A stretch of DNA of 47,582 bases. Origin: Treponema sp. (GTDB lineage: Bacteria; Spirochaetota; Spirochaetia; Treponematales; Breznakiellaceae). The notes under the pieces were generated by a model, which made no database searches, was not told the origin of the DNA, and saw only the letters and a program-made list of their open reading frames with translations. Below, piece by piece: positions 24,461-32,440 of this stretch (the stretch's first letter is position 1; every line of letters starts with the position of its first letter). A program made the translations under genes and the position numbers. The DNA is taken from the NCBI GenBank assembly GCA_031276815.1, contig JAISMJ010000012.1, positions 1 to 47,582 on the forward strand. Reading direction: 5' to 3'.

Positions 24461-25066
24461 TCACAAGGTTATTACCAAATGCGTGATATACCAATAAATG
24501 AGACCAAAAACAATAAGACCGCCTAATACTGCACCAATAATACCAGCACCCAAAATACTGCCGTTATTTGCTCCTTCTGAATTAATCATCTGTGTTACAA
24601 CCACATTATTTATATCTTCGGTTTTTCGCTCTTTAATTTCAAATAGCGATTTTATCTTCTTTCTGTCACCGATTGCAGTAATACCAAGTTCCGAAAAATC
24701 ATTTTCAGTGAGCTTTGAAACAATATCAAAGCTATCAAGTTTGTTTTTGTCAAACACGGAAACGTATTCAGAAAGGCCGTTATCTATTAATCTTTTATGT
24801 ACCGGTGAAACCACCGGCATTGCTTCGACTGCTGTTACTTGATTTTCTAAAACCACTGGAACAGTATTATCCGGTACTTTCTCTTTATAATTAGATGAAA
24901 ACAATTCCAGCATTTTTTTCATTGCTTCGCCTGTGATACCGATTTTTACATAATCTCGTTCAGTCAATTCGGACAACAATTCCCTGTCAAGATTGTTTTC
25001 CTCAAGAACCATTACATAAGATTCGAGACCATTATCAATTAAAACCTGCCATAATTCTTTTTCCAT
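24461..25066 (-). CDS. Two SAM (sterile alpha motif)-like domains with a C-terminal membrane anchor
   Basis: 201 residues. Residues 1-60 and about 90-145 are two related helical domains with SAM-type hallmarks: LIDNGLESYVMVLEENNLD followed by LSELTERDYVKIGITGEAMK, and LIDNGLSEYVSVFDKNKLD followed by LTENDFSELGITAIGDRKKI. The final helix pattern (LGI-x-x-x-GDRKKI) is the SAM polymer/partner interface helix. After a polar linker, about 172-196 is a glycine-rich transmembrane helix (GSILGAGIIGAVLGGLIVFG) placing the SAM pair in the cytoplasm. GGAGG precedes ATG 25066. The adjacent SAM-TM-TPR gene carries the same kind of domain, so the two could interact through SAM domains. The role is unknown. 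Confidence 0.7.
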   Translation of the reverse strand: MEKELWQVLIDNGLESYVMVLEENNLDRELLSELTERDYVKIGITGEAMKKMLELFSSNYKEKVPDNTVPVVLENQVTAVEAMPVVSPVHKRLIDNGLSEYVSVFDKNKLDSFDIVSKLTENDFSELGITAIGDRKKIKSLFEIKERKTEDINNVVVTQMINSEGANNGSILGAGIIGAVLGGLIVFGLIYWYITHLVITL

Positions 25067-25147
25067 AATAAAACACCTCCGGGCGATTACCAGCTGAAAC
25101 TAAACGTCATTGGTTGATAGATATAGCAATTATACAGACTGCCTGAT

Positions 25148-25372
25148 TTGTTACACCGTTTATCAGTCCCGCAGGTTTCAAAAAACTATAGCGGAAAATA
25201 TATTGCGCTTACGGGTAATGTAAATAGTATCGGCATAGACCATGGTTCAGCGACTCTCGGAGGTGCGGCGATTGGCGGTTTGCTTTTTGGACCGTTGGGG
25301 CTTCTCCTCGGTGCTGGATTGGGCGCTGATTCTTCAAATGATCCATATAGTAGCCAGCATTTCGGGAGTTAA
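25148..25372 (+). pseudogene. Glycine-zipper fragment, 5' end missing
   Basis: Plus-strand frame open from about 25130 to TAA 25370-25372. It has no ATG and no ribosome site; TTG 25148 is the only near start. The end of the peptide, GGAAIGGLLFGPLGLLLGAG followed by a polar tail, is a glycine-zipper membrane segment like those at the C-terminus of many small bacterial proteins. The part before it (SGKYIALTGNVNSIGIDHGS) looks like a beta-rich domain end. It lies between the two minus-strand SAM genes and is probably a remnant left by insertion of one of them. Confidence 0.4.
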
Positions 25373-25424
25373 TTGTTATTTTAATGAAAGTAAAAAAAAA
25401 TGAATATTCAACGTTATCAAAAGA

Positions 25425-27053
25425 TCAGAACATTACTATCATTGGAAGGTGGGCTGGTGCTGGCCCGTCCGAGTTTATTTTTGTTCTAATGTTCGTGGCA
25501 TTGTGGTTTGTTGAATCCAATCTTAATGCTTCATTTAAATCAGTTAAGGCTTTACTCCAATTATCCTGTCGATAATACGCAACAGCCCTATAATAATAAG
25601 ATTCCGCTATATTGTATCTTTGCCGAATTGACTGTGTATAATTTTCGATGGCTTTATCATTGTCGTTGACTGCAATGCTGGCGCAAGCAAGCCAGTAATA
25701 AATACTTGCGTCTTGGTAATTATCCGCAACAAGTTTAGTGAAATCTCTAATAGCGGAACGATAATCATTGGTTTTTATATATGAAATGCCGCGCCGATAA
25801 TAGGCATCAAAAATATCGGGCGTTTGGTTTAATGCGTTTGAATAATTTGTAATAGCTTGATTGTAATTATTCAAATTATAATAAGCGTTTGCGAGGTTAT
25901 AGTAGGCGTTTTTATATTCTATGTTAATGATTAGAACATATTGATAATCGCTGATAGATTTATCATAGAGTTTCAAGTTGGCGTTTGTATTGCCACGCAT
26001 AAAGTGTGCGTCAACCAATAGTGGATTTCTCTCTATGGCTTTTGTAAAAGAATCAATAGCGCTGACATAATCTTTCTGCGTATAATAGATTTGACCATTG
26101 TAAAAATAATCAATTGCCGATACAAGCGGTATATTTAGTCCCTGTTCAAATGCTTTTTCGGAGCTTGCTTTGTCCTTTTTTGCTAAATACAAATTTCCCA
26201 TATAATAAAATACTCTAATATTCTGAGGGCTACTTGAAAGCACTTGTTCATAATCCGCCAATGCCTCCTCATAGTTGTTTTTTTCGAATAATATATTCCC
26301 CCCTGTCAATATATGCGTCTGCATATTGGGATTCAATTTCTATTGCTTTCGAAAACTGGGAAATTGCCTGTTCGATGTCAAGTTTCAATAAAAACGCTTT
26401 ACCGCGATAATAATATGCATTGGCATTATTTGCATTGAATCTAATAACGTTATTGAAATCATTAATCGCCTCATTGTATTTACCGGTTGTTAAATATGCA
26501 TGACCACGGTTAAAATAACCTTTTTCATCTATGCGATTCATCGTGATGTATTGAGAAAAGTCTTTTATTGCCTCTGCATATTTTCCAGTTGCTAAATATG
26601 CAAAACCTCTATCAAATAACAAACTGGAGTCATTGCCATATCAAACACATTGTTTATTTCTAATGCTTTAGAGTATGAGACTATTGCATTATTATAATCA
26701 CTGTCCCCGGCATATTTTACACCTTGTTTATACAAAACTATTGGGTAAACGAAAAAATAACCGGAAATTCCCAATGCCACTACAACAACAGTGATAATCG
26801 AACCAATCAAGACACTTTTTTTGATTTTCTTCCTTCTAATGATTTCTGCGTTTTTCTTTGCTTCTTCCCGATACATCGAAAACAATTTTATAAGTTTTTT
26901 TCTATCCCCCATTGCCATAATTCCTAGATTTTCCAAATCGGATTCTTCTAGGTTTGCTATGGCATTTACATCAATGAGGTTGTTTGTATTAAAGAGTGAG
27001 ATATATTTTTCAAGTTTGTTTACTTTCAGACCTTCTTCGATTTTTGCTATCAT
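25425..27053 (-). pseudogene. SAM domain - transmembrane helix - TPR protein, frameshifted twice
   Basis: Three overlapping minus-strand frames form one protein of about 540 residues. Residues 1-60 are a SAM-like domain (KLEKYISLFNTNNLIDVNAI, ending LGIMAMGDRKKLIKLF), 77-97 is a transmembrane helix (VLIGSIITVVVVALGISGYF), and the rest is about twelve tetratricopeptide repeats (for example AYYYRGKAFLLKLDIEQAIS and NAYYNLANAYYNLNNYNQAI). The first shift lies near 26630-26650. The second lies in a C6 run on the plus strand (26298-26303), where one G fewer would restore DRGNILFEKNNYEEAL. AAGGAG precedes ATG 27053 by 11 nt and overlaps a three-codon frame (MKK stop). TPRs would face outside the cytoplasm if the SAM domain is inside. 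It may be decayed, phase-variable or mis-sequenced. Confidence 0.65.
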
Positions 27054-27136
27054 TTCTTCATATTCTCCTTTTCTTCACGAAGCGGCGGCACGGATGCCAC
27101 CGCGCCTGAACCATTTCAGGTTTTTTGTTGCGTTTT

Positions 27137-27166
27137 ATCTTACCACCACTAATCTCAAAATATCAA
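27137..27166 (-). promoter_or_regulatory. Possible promoter of the SAM-TM-TPR gene
   Basis: On the minus strand TTGATA (27166-27161), 18-bp spacer, TAAGAT (27142-27137). It lies just inside the gene side of the attC-like element, as for the promoters of the PEBP and GNAT genes. Confidence 0.4.
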
Positions 27167-27188
27167 GCGGACTGGGCGCAAAAATTTC

Positions 27189-27365
27189 ACATAACGCTCC
27201 GGCTGTTTACGACGTTTTTGCAGCCCGAATAGAAAAATGCGTAGCATTTTTAGGGCTGGCAAACTGTGGGTGTAGTGAGCCGTGGGAATGAAGCGTAGCG
27301 GAATGACCTAGTCGAACGGAACCCCGAGCCGCTACTGCGGCGAAGCGTAAACAGTACTGTTATGT
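27189..27365 (-). repeat. attC-like element 1 (integron recombination-site-like)
   Basis: Outer cores ACATAAC (27189-27195) and GTTATGT (27359-27365) are complementary. Inner boxes CTGTTTACG (27203-27211) and CGTAAACAG (27346-27354) are also perfect complements, giving the two-box-per-arm layout of attC sites. The centre (ACTGTGGGTGTAGTGAGC and on) is shared with the elements at 45650 and 46454. A hairpin insertion, AAAAATGC with GCATTTTT, lies at 27231-27251. At 177 bp it is longer than usual attC sites. Confidence 0.5.
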
Positions 27366-27515
27366 ACAGTTACGCCGCTTATTTTTTTTTTATTAAGCCC
27401 GATACCCAATACAACGATACACAAGAGAATACCTATAAGCATTAGGCGCTGTTAGCAACGAGTATTTTTAAGGATACCGGAAACTAGCGCCGCCTCTGCA
27501 TCCATGCGGCGCGTC

Positions 27516-27544
27516 TTGAAAAAAAGCGCGCTATGCCCTATACT
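27516..27544 (+). promoter_or_regulatory. Promoter of argF giving a leaderless mRNA
   Basis: TTGAAA (27516-27521), 17-bp spacer, TATACT (27539-27544), then 6 nt to ATG 27551. An earlier in-frame ATG (27533) lies in the spacer and cannot be used. Confidence 0.6.
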
Positions 27545-27550
27545 TGCCTC

Positions 27551-28492
27551 ATGAGTATACAGAAAACCCTACAGGGCAGGTCGCTATTGACGTGGCTTGA
27601 TTATACGCCGGATGAAATCCGCTATGTATTGGACTTGTCGCGGCAAGTAAAGCGCGAGAAAAACGCCGTTCATGAACGGTTTAAGGGCAAGACGCTTGCC
27701 TTGCTCTTTGAGAAACGTTCCACTCGCACGAGATGCGCGTTTGAGACCGCATTCGGCGAGGAGGGCGGTCACCCCGTATTTCTCTCAACCGCGGATATTC
27801 AGCTTGGGGCAAAGGAATCCATCGAAGACACGGCGCGGGTGCTGGGACGCATGTTCAGCGCCATACAATTCCGGGGGTTTAAGCAGTCAACGGTAGAGAC
27901 GTTGGCGGCATACTCAGGCGTACCGGTGTACAACGGGCTGACGGATGCGTTCCATCCCACCCAAGCCCTTGCTGATATATTTACTATAGAAGAAACGTTT
28001 GGCGGGCGCGGGGGCATTACCCTGTGTTTTGTGGGGGACGGGCGTAATAATGTAGCCCGTTCGCTCCTCGTCATCTCCGCGAAGCTCGGCGTCAATGTTT
28101 CCATCATCAGTCCAAAGGCACTGTTCCCCGATCCGGCGCTGCTCGCGCAATGCGAAGCCGCGGCGCGGCATAGCGGCGCGAAGATAACCGTGAGCGATGA
28201 CCTTGACGGGGTTGCCGGCGCGGACGCGCTGTATACGGATGTGTGGGTCTCAATGGGCGAGGAAGCGCAGCGGGCAGAACGGCTCGCGCTGTTACGTCCC
28301 TATCAAGTCAACCGTACGCTTATGGACAAGACCGGCAAAAAGGATACTATCTTCCTGCATTGCCTTCCGGCTGTGAAGGGGGAGGAAGTTACCGCCGATG
28401 TGATTGACGGTCAGCAGAGCCGCGCATGGGATCAGGCGGAAAACCGCAAGCATACCATCAAGGCGATCATGCTGGCGACGCTGGCAGTATAA
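27551..28492 (+). CDS. argF: Ornithine carbamoyltransferase
   Basis: 313-residue transcarbamoylase forming citrulline from ornithine and carbamoyl phosphate in the cytosol. The carbamoyl-phosphate loop KRSTRTR (55-61) is intact, HPTQALADI and FVGDGRNNVARSL are the usual OTCase segments, and FLHCLPA holds the ornithine-binding Cys. The ornithine-side DVWVSMGEE confirms OTCase rather than aspartate transcarbamoylase. Length is normal. The start at 27551 is chosen because the promoter's spacer covers the earlier ATG. No arginine deiminase or other arg genes are beside it, so it is not clear whether the role is biosynthetic (argF) or catabolic (arcB). Confidence 0.95.
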   Translation: MSIQKTLQGRSLLTWLDYTPDEIRYVLDLSRQVKREKNAVHERFKGKTLALLFEKRSTRTRCAFETAFGEEGGHPVFLSTADIQLGAKESIEDTARVLGRMFSAIQFRGFKQSTVETLAAYSGVPVYNGLTDAFHPTQALADIFTIEETFGGRGGITLCFVGDGRNNVARSLLVISAKLGVNVSIISPKALFPDPALLAQCEAAARHSGAKITVSDDLDGVAGADALYTDVWVSMGEEAQRAERLALLRPYQVNRTLMDKTGKKDTIFLHCLPAVKGEEVTADVIDGQQSRAWDQAENRKHTIKAIMLATLAV

Positions 28493-28529
28493 ACAAATGG
28501 CAGCGTACTTGGCGGCTATCCCGCACCTC

Positions 28530-28558
28530 TTGTAAAAATCCGCTTAACACACTATAGT
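28530..28558 (+). promoter_or_regulatory. Promoter of aspS giving a leaderless mRNA
   Basis: TTGTAA (28530-28535), 17-bp spacer, TATAGT (28553-28558), then 7 nt to ATG 28566. No ribosome site is present. Confidence 0.6.
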
Positions 28559-28565
28559 TACCCGC

Positions 28566-30467
28566 ATGGAAACCATGAAACGTACCGTAACCTGCGGAGA
28601 ACTCCGCACGGATCATAGCGGCAAAACGGTAGTATTAAACGGCTGGGTTCACCGGAAACGGGATCACGGCGGCATTACATTCATCAATCTGCGGGATCGC
28701 TACGGCGTTACCCAAGTGGTTGTTGATACAAAGACGCCTTATGACGCGCCGCCCAACAGCGCGGCGTCCGGCGGCGCGACCGGCGCTTTCGCGCCCGATA
28801 TAGATGCGGTTACGGCGGAACTGCGGAACGAGTATTGTATAGCGGTGCAAGGCACGGTGAGACCGCGCCCCCGCGAGATGGTAAATCCGTCCATGCCTAC
28901 CGGCGCGGTTGAAGTGCTCGCGTCCGGCATTGTCATCCTGAATAGGGCGGAACCGCTTCCGTTCCAGATCGATGAGGAAACCAATGCCAATGAGGACCTC
29001 CGGCTCACATACCGGTACCTCGATCTGCGCTCCGAAGGTATGCGGAAGCGTATCAAGCTGCGGAGCGATGTTACCTTCGCGGTACGCGAGTTTATGATCA
29101 ACGAAAACTTTTATGAAATAGAGACTCCGACCTTCATAAAATCAACGCCCGAAGGCGCGCGCGATTACCTCGTGCCTTCGCGCCTCCATGCGGGCGCATT
29201 TTACGCCCTCCCCCAATCGCCCCAGCTTTACAAGCAGCTACTCATGGCCGGCGGCTTCGACAAATATTTTCAGATTGCCCGCTGTTACCGCGATGAAGAC
29301 GCCCGCGGGGACAGGCAGCCGGAGTTTACCCAGATAGATATTGAGATGTCCTTTGTAAGCCGCGGGGATATTCTCGCGCTGACCGAACGGCTCATGCGGC
29401 ATGTGTTTATGAAAACGCTCAATGTCGCGCTTCCCGAACATTTCACCTGTCTTACGTGGGAGGAGGCGCTGGAGAAATACGGCAGCGATAAGCCCGACCT
29501 CCGCTTTGGTTTGGAACTGCGCGACTTTGCGCCCTATGTTGAAAACGGCGGCTTTCAGGCGTTTAAGGACGCGCTTGCCGCGGGCGAAGCGGAGAAACAG
29601 GCGGCGGCGGCAAAAGGCGTACGCAGCGCGGGCGGCGGCGTCAAGGCGCTTGTGGTAAGCGGAAAGGCGGACTATTCGCGCAAACAGATCGAGGAGCTTG
29701 AAGCGCGCGCAAAGATTTATAAGGCAAAGGGTATGGCGTGGATGAAGGTAACGGGCGGTACGGGCGGCGGCTCCGCCGACGGAGCCGCCGTTCTGGAAGG
29801 AGGCGTCGCCAAATTCTTCGCGGCGAGCGCCCGCGAGATTATCACAGGACTTGACGCGCGCACCGGCGATCTTATCCTCATCATTGCGGACGCGGACCGG
29901 CAGATCGTCAATACCGCGCTCGGCGCGGTACGCGCGAAATTGGGCAAAGACCTGCGCCTTGCCGATCCTAAACGGTTTGAGTTCGTGTGGATCGTGGATT
30001 TTCCGCTTTTTGCATACAACGCTGAAGAATGCCGCTGGGAAGCGGCTCATCATTTGTTCTCGTATCCGCAAGAACGGTTTCATGATACGATGGAACGCGA
30101 TCCCGGCGCGGTTCTCGGCGATCTCTACGATCTCGTCCTCAACGGCTATGAATTGGCGTCAGGTTCCATCCGCGTCCACAATCCCGAACTCCAAAAGCGC
30201 ATTTTCGCTATTACCGGTATAGGTCCGGAAGAAGCGGAGCGGAAATTCGGCTTTCTTACCACTGCCTTCAAGTACGGAGCGCCGCCGCACGGCGGCATTG
30301 CCCCCGGTCTTGACCGGCTCGTCATGCTCATGGCGGGCGAAACTTCCATCAAAGAAGTCATCGCCTTCCCCAAAAATTCTTTTGCGGTAAGCCCTATGGA
30401 TGCCTGCCCAAGCGAGGTTGAACAAAAGCAGTTGGACGAACTGCATATAACTATCCGCAAGCCATGA
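28566..30467 (+). CDS. aspS: Aspartyl-tRNA synthetase (bacterial type)
   Basis: 633-residue class II synthetase charging tRNA-Asp. It has the OB-fold anticodon domain (VVLNGWVHRKRDHGGITFI), the catalytic-core motifs YLDLR, IETPTF, FQIARCYRDEDARGDRQPEF (motif 2) and GIAPGLDRLVMLMAG (motif 3), and a GAD insertion in the middle, which marks the bacterial form. It is some 40 residues longer than common AspRS because of inserts near residues 60-80 (Ala/Ser/Gly-rich) and at about 345-365 (AAAAKGVRSAGGGV), typical low-complexity insertions. ATG 28566 is placed for leaderless translation; the next ATG (28575) is the alternative. Whether it also charges tRNA-Asn cannot be read from the sequence. Confidence 0.96.
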   Translation: METMKRTVTCGELRTDHSGKTVVLNGWVHRKRDHGGITFINLRDRYGVTQVVVDTKTPYDAPPNSAASGGATGAFAPDIDAVTAELRNEYCIAVQGTVRPRPREMVNPSMPTGAVEVLASGIVILNRAEPLPFQIDEETNANEDLRLTYRYLDLRSEGMRKRIKLRSDVTFAVREFMINENFYEIETPTFIKSTPEGARDYLVPSRLHAGAFYALPQSPQLYKQLLMAGGFDKYFQIARCYRDEDARGDRQPEFTQIDIEMSFVSRGDILALTERLMRHVFMKTLNVALPEHFTCLTWEEALEKYGSDKPDLRFGLELRDFAPYVENGGFQAFKDALAAGEAEKQAAAAKGVRSAGGGVKALVVSGKADYSRKQIEELEARAKIYKAKGMAWMKVTGGTGGGSADGAAVLEGGVAKFFAASAREIITGLDARTGDLILIIADADRQIVNTALGAVRAKLGKDLRLADPKRFEFVWIVDFPLFAYNAEECRWEAAHHLFSYPQERFHDTMERDPGAVLGDLYDLVLNGYELASGSIRVHNPELQKRIFAITGIGPEEAERKFGFLTTAFKYGAPPHGGIAPGLDRLVMLMAGETSIKEVIAFPKNSFAVSPMDACPSEVEQKQLDELHITIRKP

Positions 30468-30703
30468 TGTCGCTCATTCTTTTAGCTATTTACGCGCCGC
30501 GGGATATGTTTCCGTTATTATCTGTAGCGGAACCGTTATCTCAAGCATATTCAGCGCAAAAGTTATCGGACGGTTCGGACCCGGCATAGTTACGGCGGCG
30601 AGCGTGTCAATGACCGCAGCCGTAACATACAGCGAAAAATCGGACATTATATCTCTATAGCCATTCATCCCATTCCCTATTTGCTTGCTCGCGGAGCCGC
30701 TAA
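30468..30703. other. Unassigned stretch after aspS
   Basis: A minus-strand frame (30486-30647, 53 codons from ATG 30647) has plausible composition (for example GPNRPITFALNMLEITVPLQ) but no family and a weak ribosome site; it may be a remnant. No terminator for aspS is recognised. Confidence 0.3.
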
Positions 30704-30898
30704 AGCCGGAAGAAAGCGGCAGCGCTTATCGCGGCGTTTGCGGCGTTCTGTCCGGTCCAAGCTTTCGACATCCGTCCGCTGCTTAAAGACCCGCTCGCCG
30801 CTCATCGCGGCAGGGAAGGAGGAGGCGCCTCGTTTTTTCAGGGCGTGTTTGAAACGCCGGAAGACTTGCACGCCTTTATGACGGCGATTCGGCGGTGA
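30704..30898 (+). pseudogene. Remnant of a small exported protein, start codon lost
   Basis: A 64-codon frame follows TAA 30701-30703 and ends at TGA 30896-30898. It begins RKKAAALIAAFAAFCPVQA, a signal peptide with a clear cleavage site after VQA, and continues FDIRPLLKDPLAAHRG, GGGASFFQGVFETPEDLHAF to a basic end. There is no ATG, GTG or TTG in frame, so the 5' end appears damaged. I do not recognise the family. Codon use resembles the GC-rich core genes. Confidence 0.4.
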
Positions 30899-31130
30899 TC
30901 CCCGGTCCGCCGTAGCGCGTAGCGCTTTCCCCATATAGGCTGGGGATAAAGGAGCGGGAACAACCGCTCCAGCGATTGTTTTTAGAGCGTTGCTTTCGCA
31001 AAACTCCATGATTGCAAGGAACGTATTCGGAACGATGATTGGGGGCAATGCGCCGTCTGTCTCTCAACGCCCTCCATTCCAACCCGGTTTATTATTAAAA
31101 AAATTTGAGATATGCAGAATATACATTAGT
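30899..31130. other. Unassigned stretch before the second 21-bp array
   Basis: Several overlapping frames on both strands are open because of composition, but none has family resemblance or a ribosome site. The last 40 bases before the array are AT-rich. Confidence 0.3.
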
Positions 31131-31538
31131 AGATTGAAAATGAATCCGCACAGATTGAAGATGAATCCGCGCAGATTGAAAGCGAATCTGCACAGATTGA
31201 GGACGAATCCGCGTAGATTGAAGATGAATCCGCGTAGATTGAAAGCGAATCTGCACCGATTGAGGACGAATCCGCGTAGATTGAAGATGAATCCGCGCAG
31301 ATTGAAAGCGAATCCGCGCAGATTGAGGACGAATCCGCGCAGATTGAGGGCGAATCCGCGTAGATTGAAGATGAATCCGCACAGATTGAGGGCGAATCTG
31401 CACAGATTGAGGATGAATCTGCACAGATTGAAAGCGAATCCGCGCAGATTGAAGATGAATCCGCGCAGATTGAAAGCGAATCTGCACAGATTGAAGATGA
31501 ATCCGCGCAGATTGAAGTTGAATCCGCGCAGATTGAAT
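31131..31538. repeat. Tandem 21-bp minisatellite built on AGATTGA
   Basis: Nineteen full units of exactly 21 bp plus a final AGATTGAA start at 31131 and step without an indel. Each unit is AGATTGA, a two- to four-base variable core, then GAATCYGCRY. As 7-codon heptads it is open in most frames: plus strand QIEDESA-like (acidic, ends in TAA at 31538-31540 but is preceded by TAG and has no start codon) and RLKMNPR-like (basic, with ATGs), minus strand ADSSSIC-like and RIHLQSA-like. Only the plus frame reading GATTGA is closed. Which, if any, is translated is undecided. The exact 21-bp spacing argues for recent slippage or selection on frame or helical phase. Confidence 0.88.
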
Positions 31539-31676
31539 AAGTAGGATATATGGGGAGAAATGAACGTACATCAAAAACCGCCCAATTTGTCTCTTTTAGC
31601 AATTTTTACGTCTAAAAGCAGGGCTTTTTGAGGCAAACTGCCGACTACTCTACCAAGTTTCTGTAAGCGATTAAAA

Positions 31677-31986
31677 ACCCCAATAAAAAATCCCCGCCTC
31701 AAGAGGCTGGGTATTGAAGATGTTTGTTTGAAAATGAGTCAAACAAAGACGGCTGAGATTCGTCTGTTACCTTACACAGTTGCTTGTAATGTTTTTCTGT
31801 CCCCTGTGGCTTGATATAGGTTGTTATCACGTATTCGTTCCCCTCTTTGCTTACCGTGCGTATGAAATGCCCGTCTGTCCAACATTCTTCTCCCCTGTAG
31901 TTTTTCTTTACTTCCGAATGGTTTGCACATATTTCTCTAGTGACCATGCTCTTTATCGTTGCCCCTATCTTTGCCGGACTATACAT
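31677..31986 (-). mobile_element. IS200/IS605-type TnpA remnant with right-end hairpin
   Basis: The 95-residue minus-strand frame 31986-31699 opens MYSPAKIGATIKSM and continues EVKKNYRGEECWTDGHFIRT, VSKEGNEYVITTYIKPQG, the C-terminal half of the Y1 HUH transposase TnpA (the tyrosine lies in the ITTYIKPQG helix). The N-terminal half with the HUH motif is missing; upstream sequence does not supply it in any frame. After the stop, AGCCTCTTGAGGCGGGG (about 31712-31694 on the minus strand) folds into the subterminal hairpin expected at an IS200/IS605 right end and is followed by ATTTTTTA, which would also act as a terminator. Confidence 0.75.
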
Positions 31987-32440
31987 CGGTTATGCCGGAT
32001 ACTGGCGCGTAAAGCCATAACTCCGCCACGCCGGGTACGTCATCCCTGCGTATCTGTAATCGGAAGGCGGCTCCATTGCCATAGATAACTCACAACGCTA
32101 TCGACTCTGGAAGTCTTGACTTTGTTCAATATCTGCGGTCGCTTTATCGAATACGAGGCGTAGCGGACTTGTAATACCGCTTTCCAGTCATGTACGCTCA
32201 TCATCCGGCGGGGTACGTTTAGAACAAGGAGCTTATGCATCAGATCGGCGGACATTTTGGGTGACCTGTTGTTTTTCCAACACTAGAACATGTTTGACAT
32301 GGACTTTTTTACATCAATTATGACTTCCTTTGAGGCTTATCTGCTTTTTAAATCACTTTCAGAAATATTATAAGAAACACGAAGAATTAAAACATATACG
32401 GCATAATAGCGATGCTACATGCCGTACCACCCGGTGTACA
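31987..32440. other. Unassigned stretch upstream of the TnpA remnant
   Basis: A minus-strand frame of 71 codons (32255-32040) begins MSADLMHKLLVLNVP. Its first residues faintly recall the SADHVHLLVSVPP segment of TnpA, but the rest does not fit, so a fragment of another element is possible. From 32280 to 32440 the DNA is AT-rich with no gene. Confidence 0.3.

Noticed and set aside
29238-30083. 281-codon frame antisense to aspS
   Set aside because: It mirrors the GC-rich codon pattern of aspS, has no ribosome site, and resembles no family.
30677-31082. Minus-strand frames of 123 and 68 codons
   Set aside because: They are antisense to the exported-protein remnant or compositional. No family or ribosome site was found.
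31126-31602. Minus-strand ADSSSIC-heptad or RIHLQSA-heptad protein
   Set aside because: Several frames are equally open by the nature of the unit, and no start signal favours one.
32040-32255. N-terminal half of TnpA
   Set aside because: Only a few residues (MSADLMHKLL) recall the HUH region. The second His is not in place and the frame does not join the C-terminal half.
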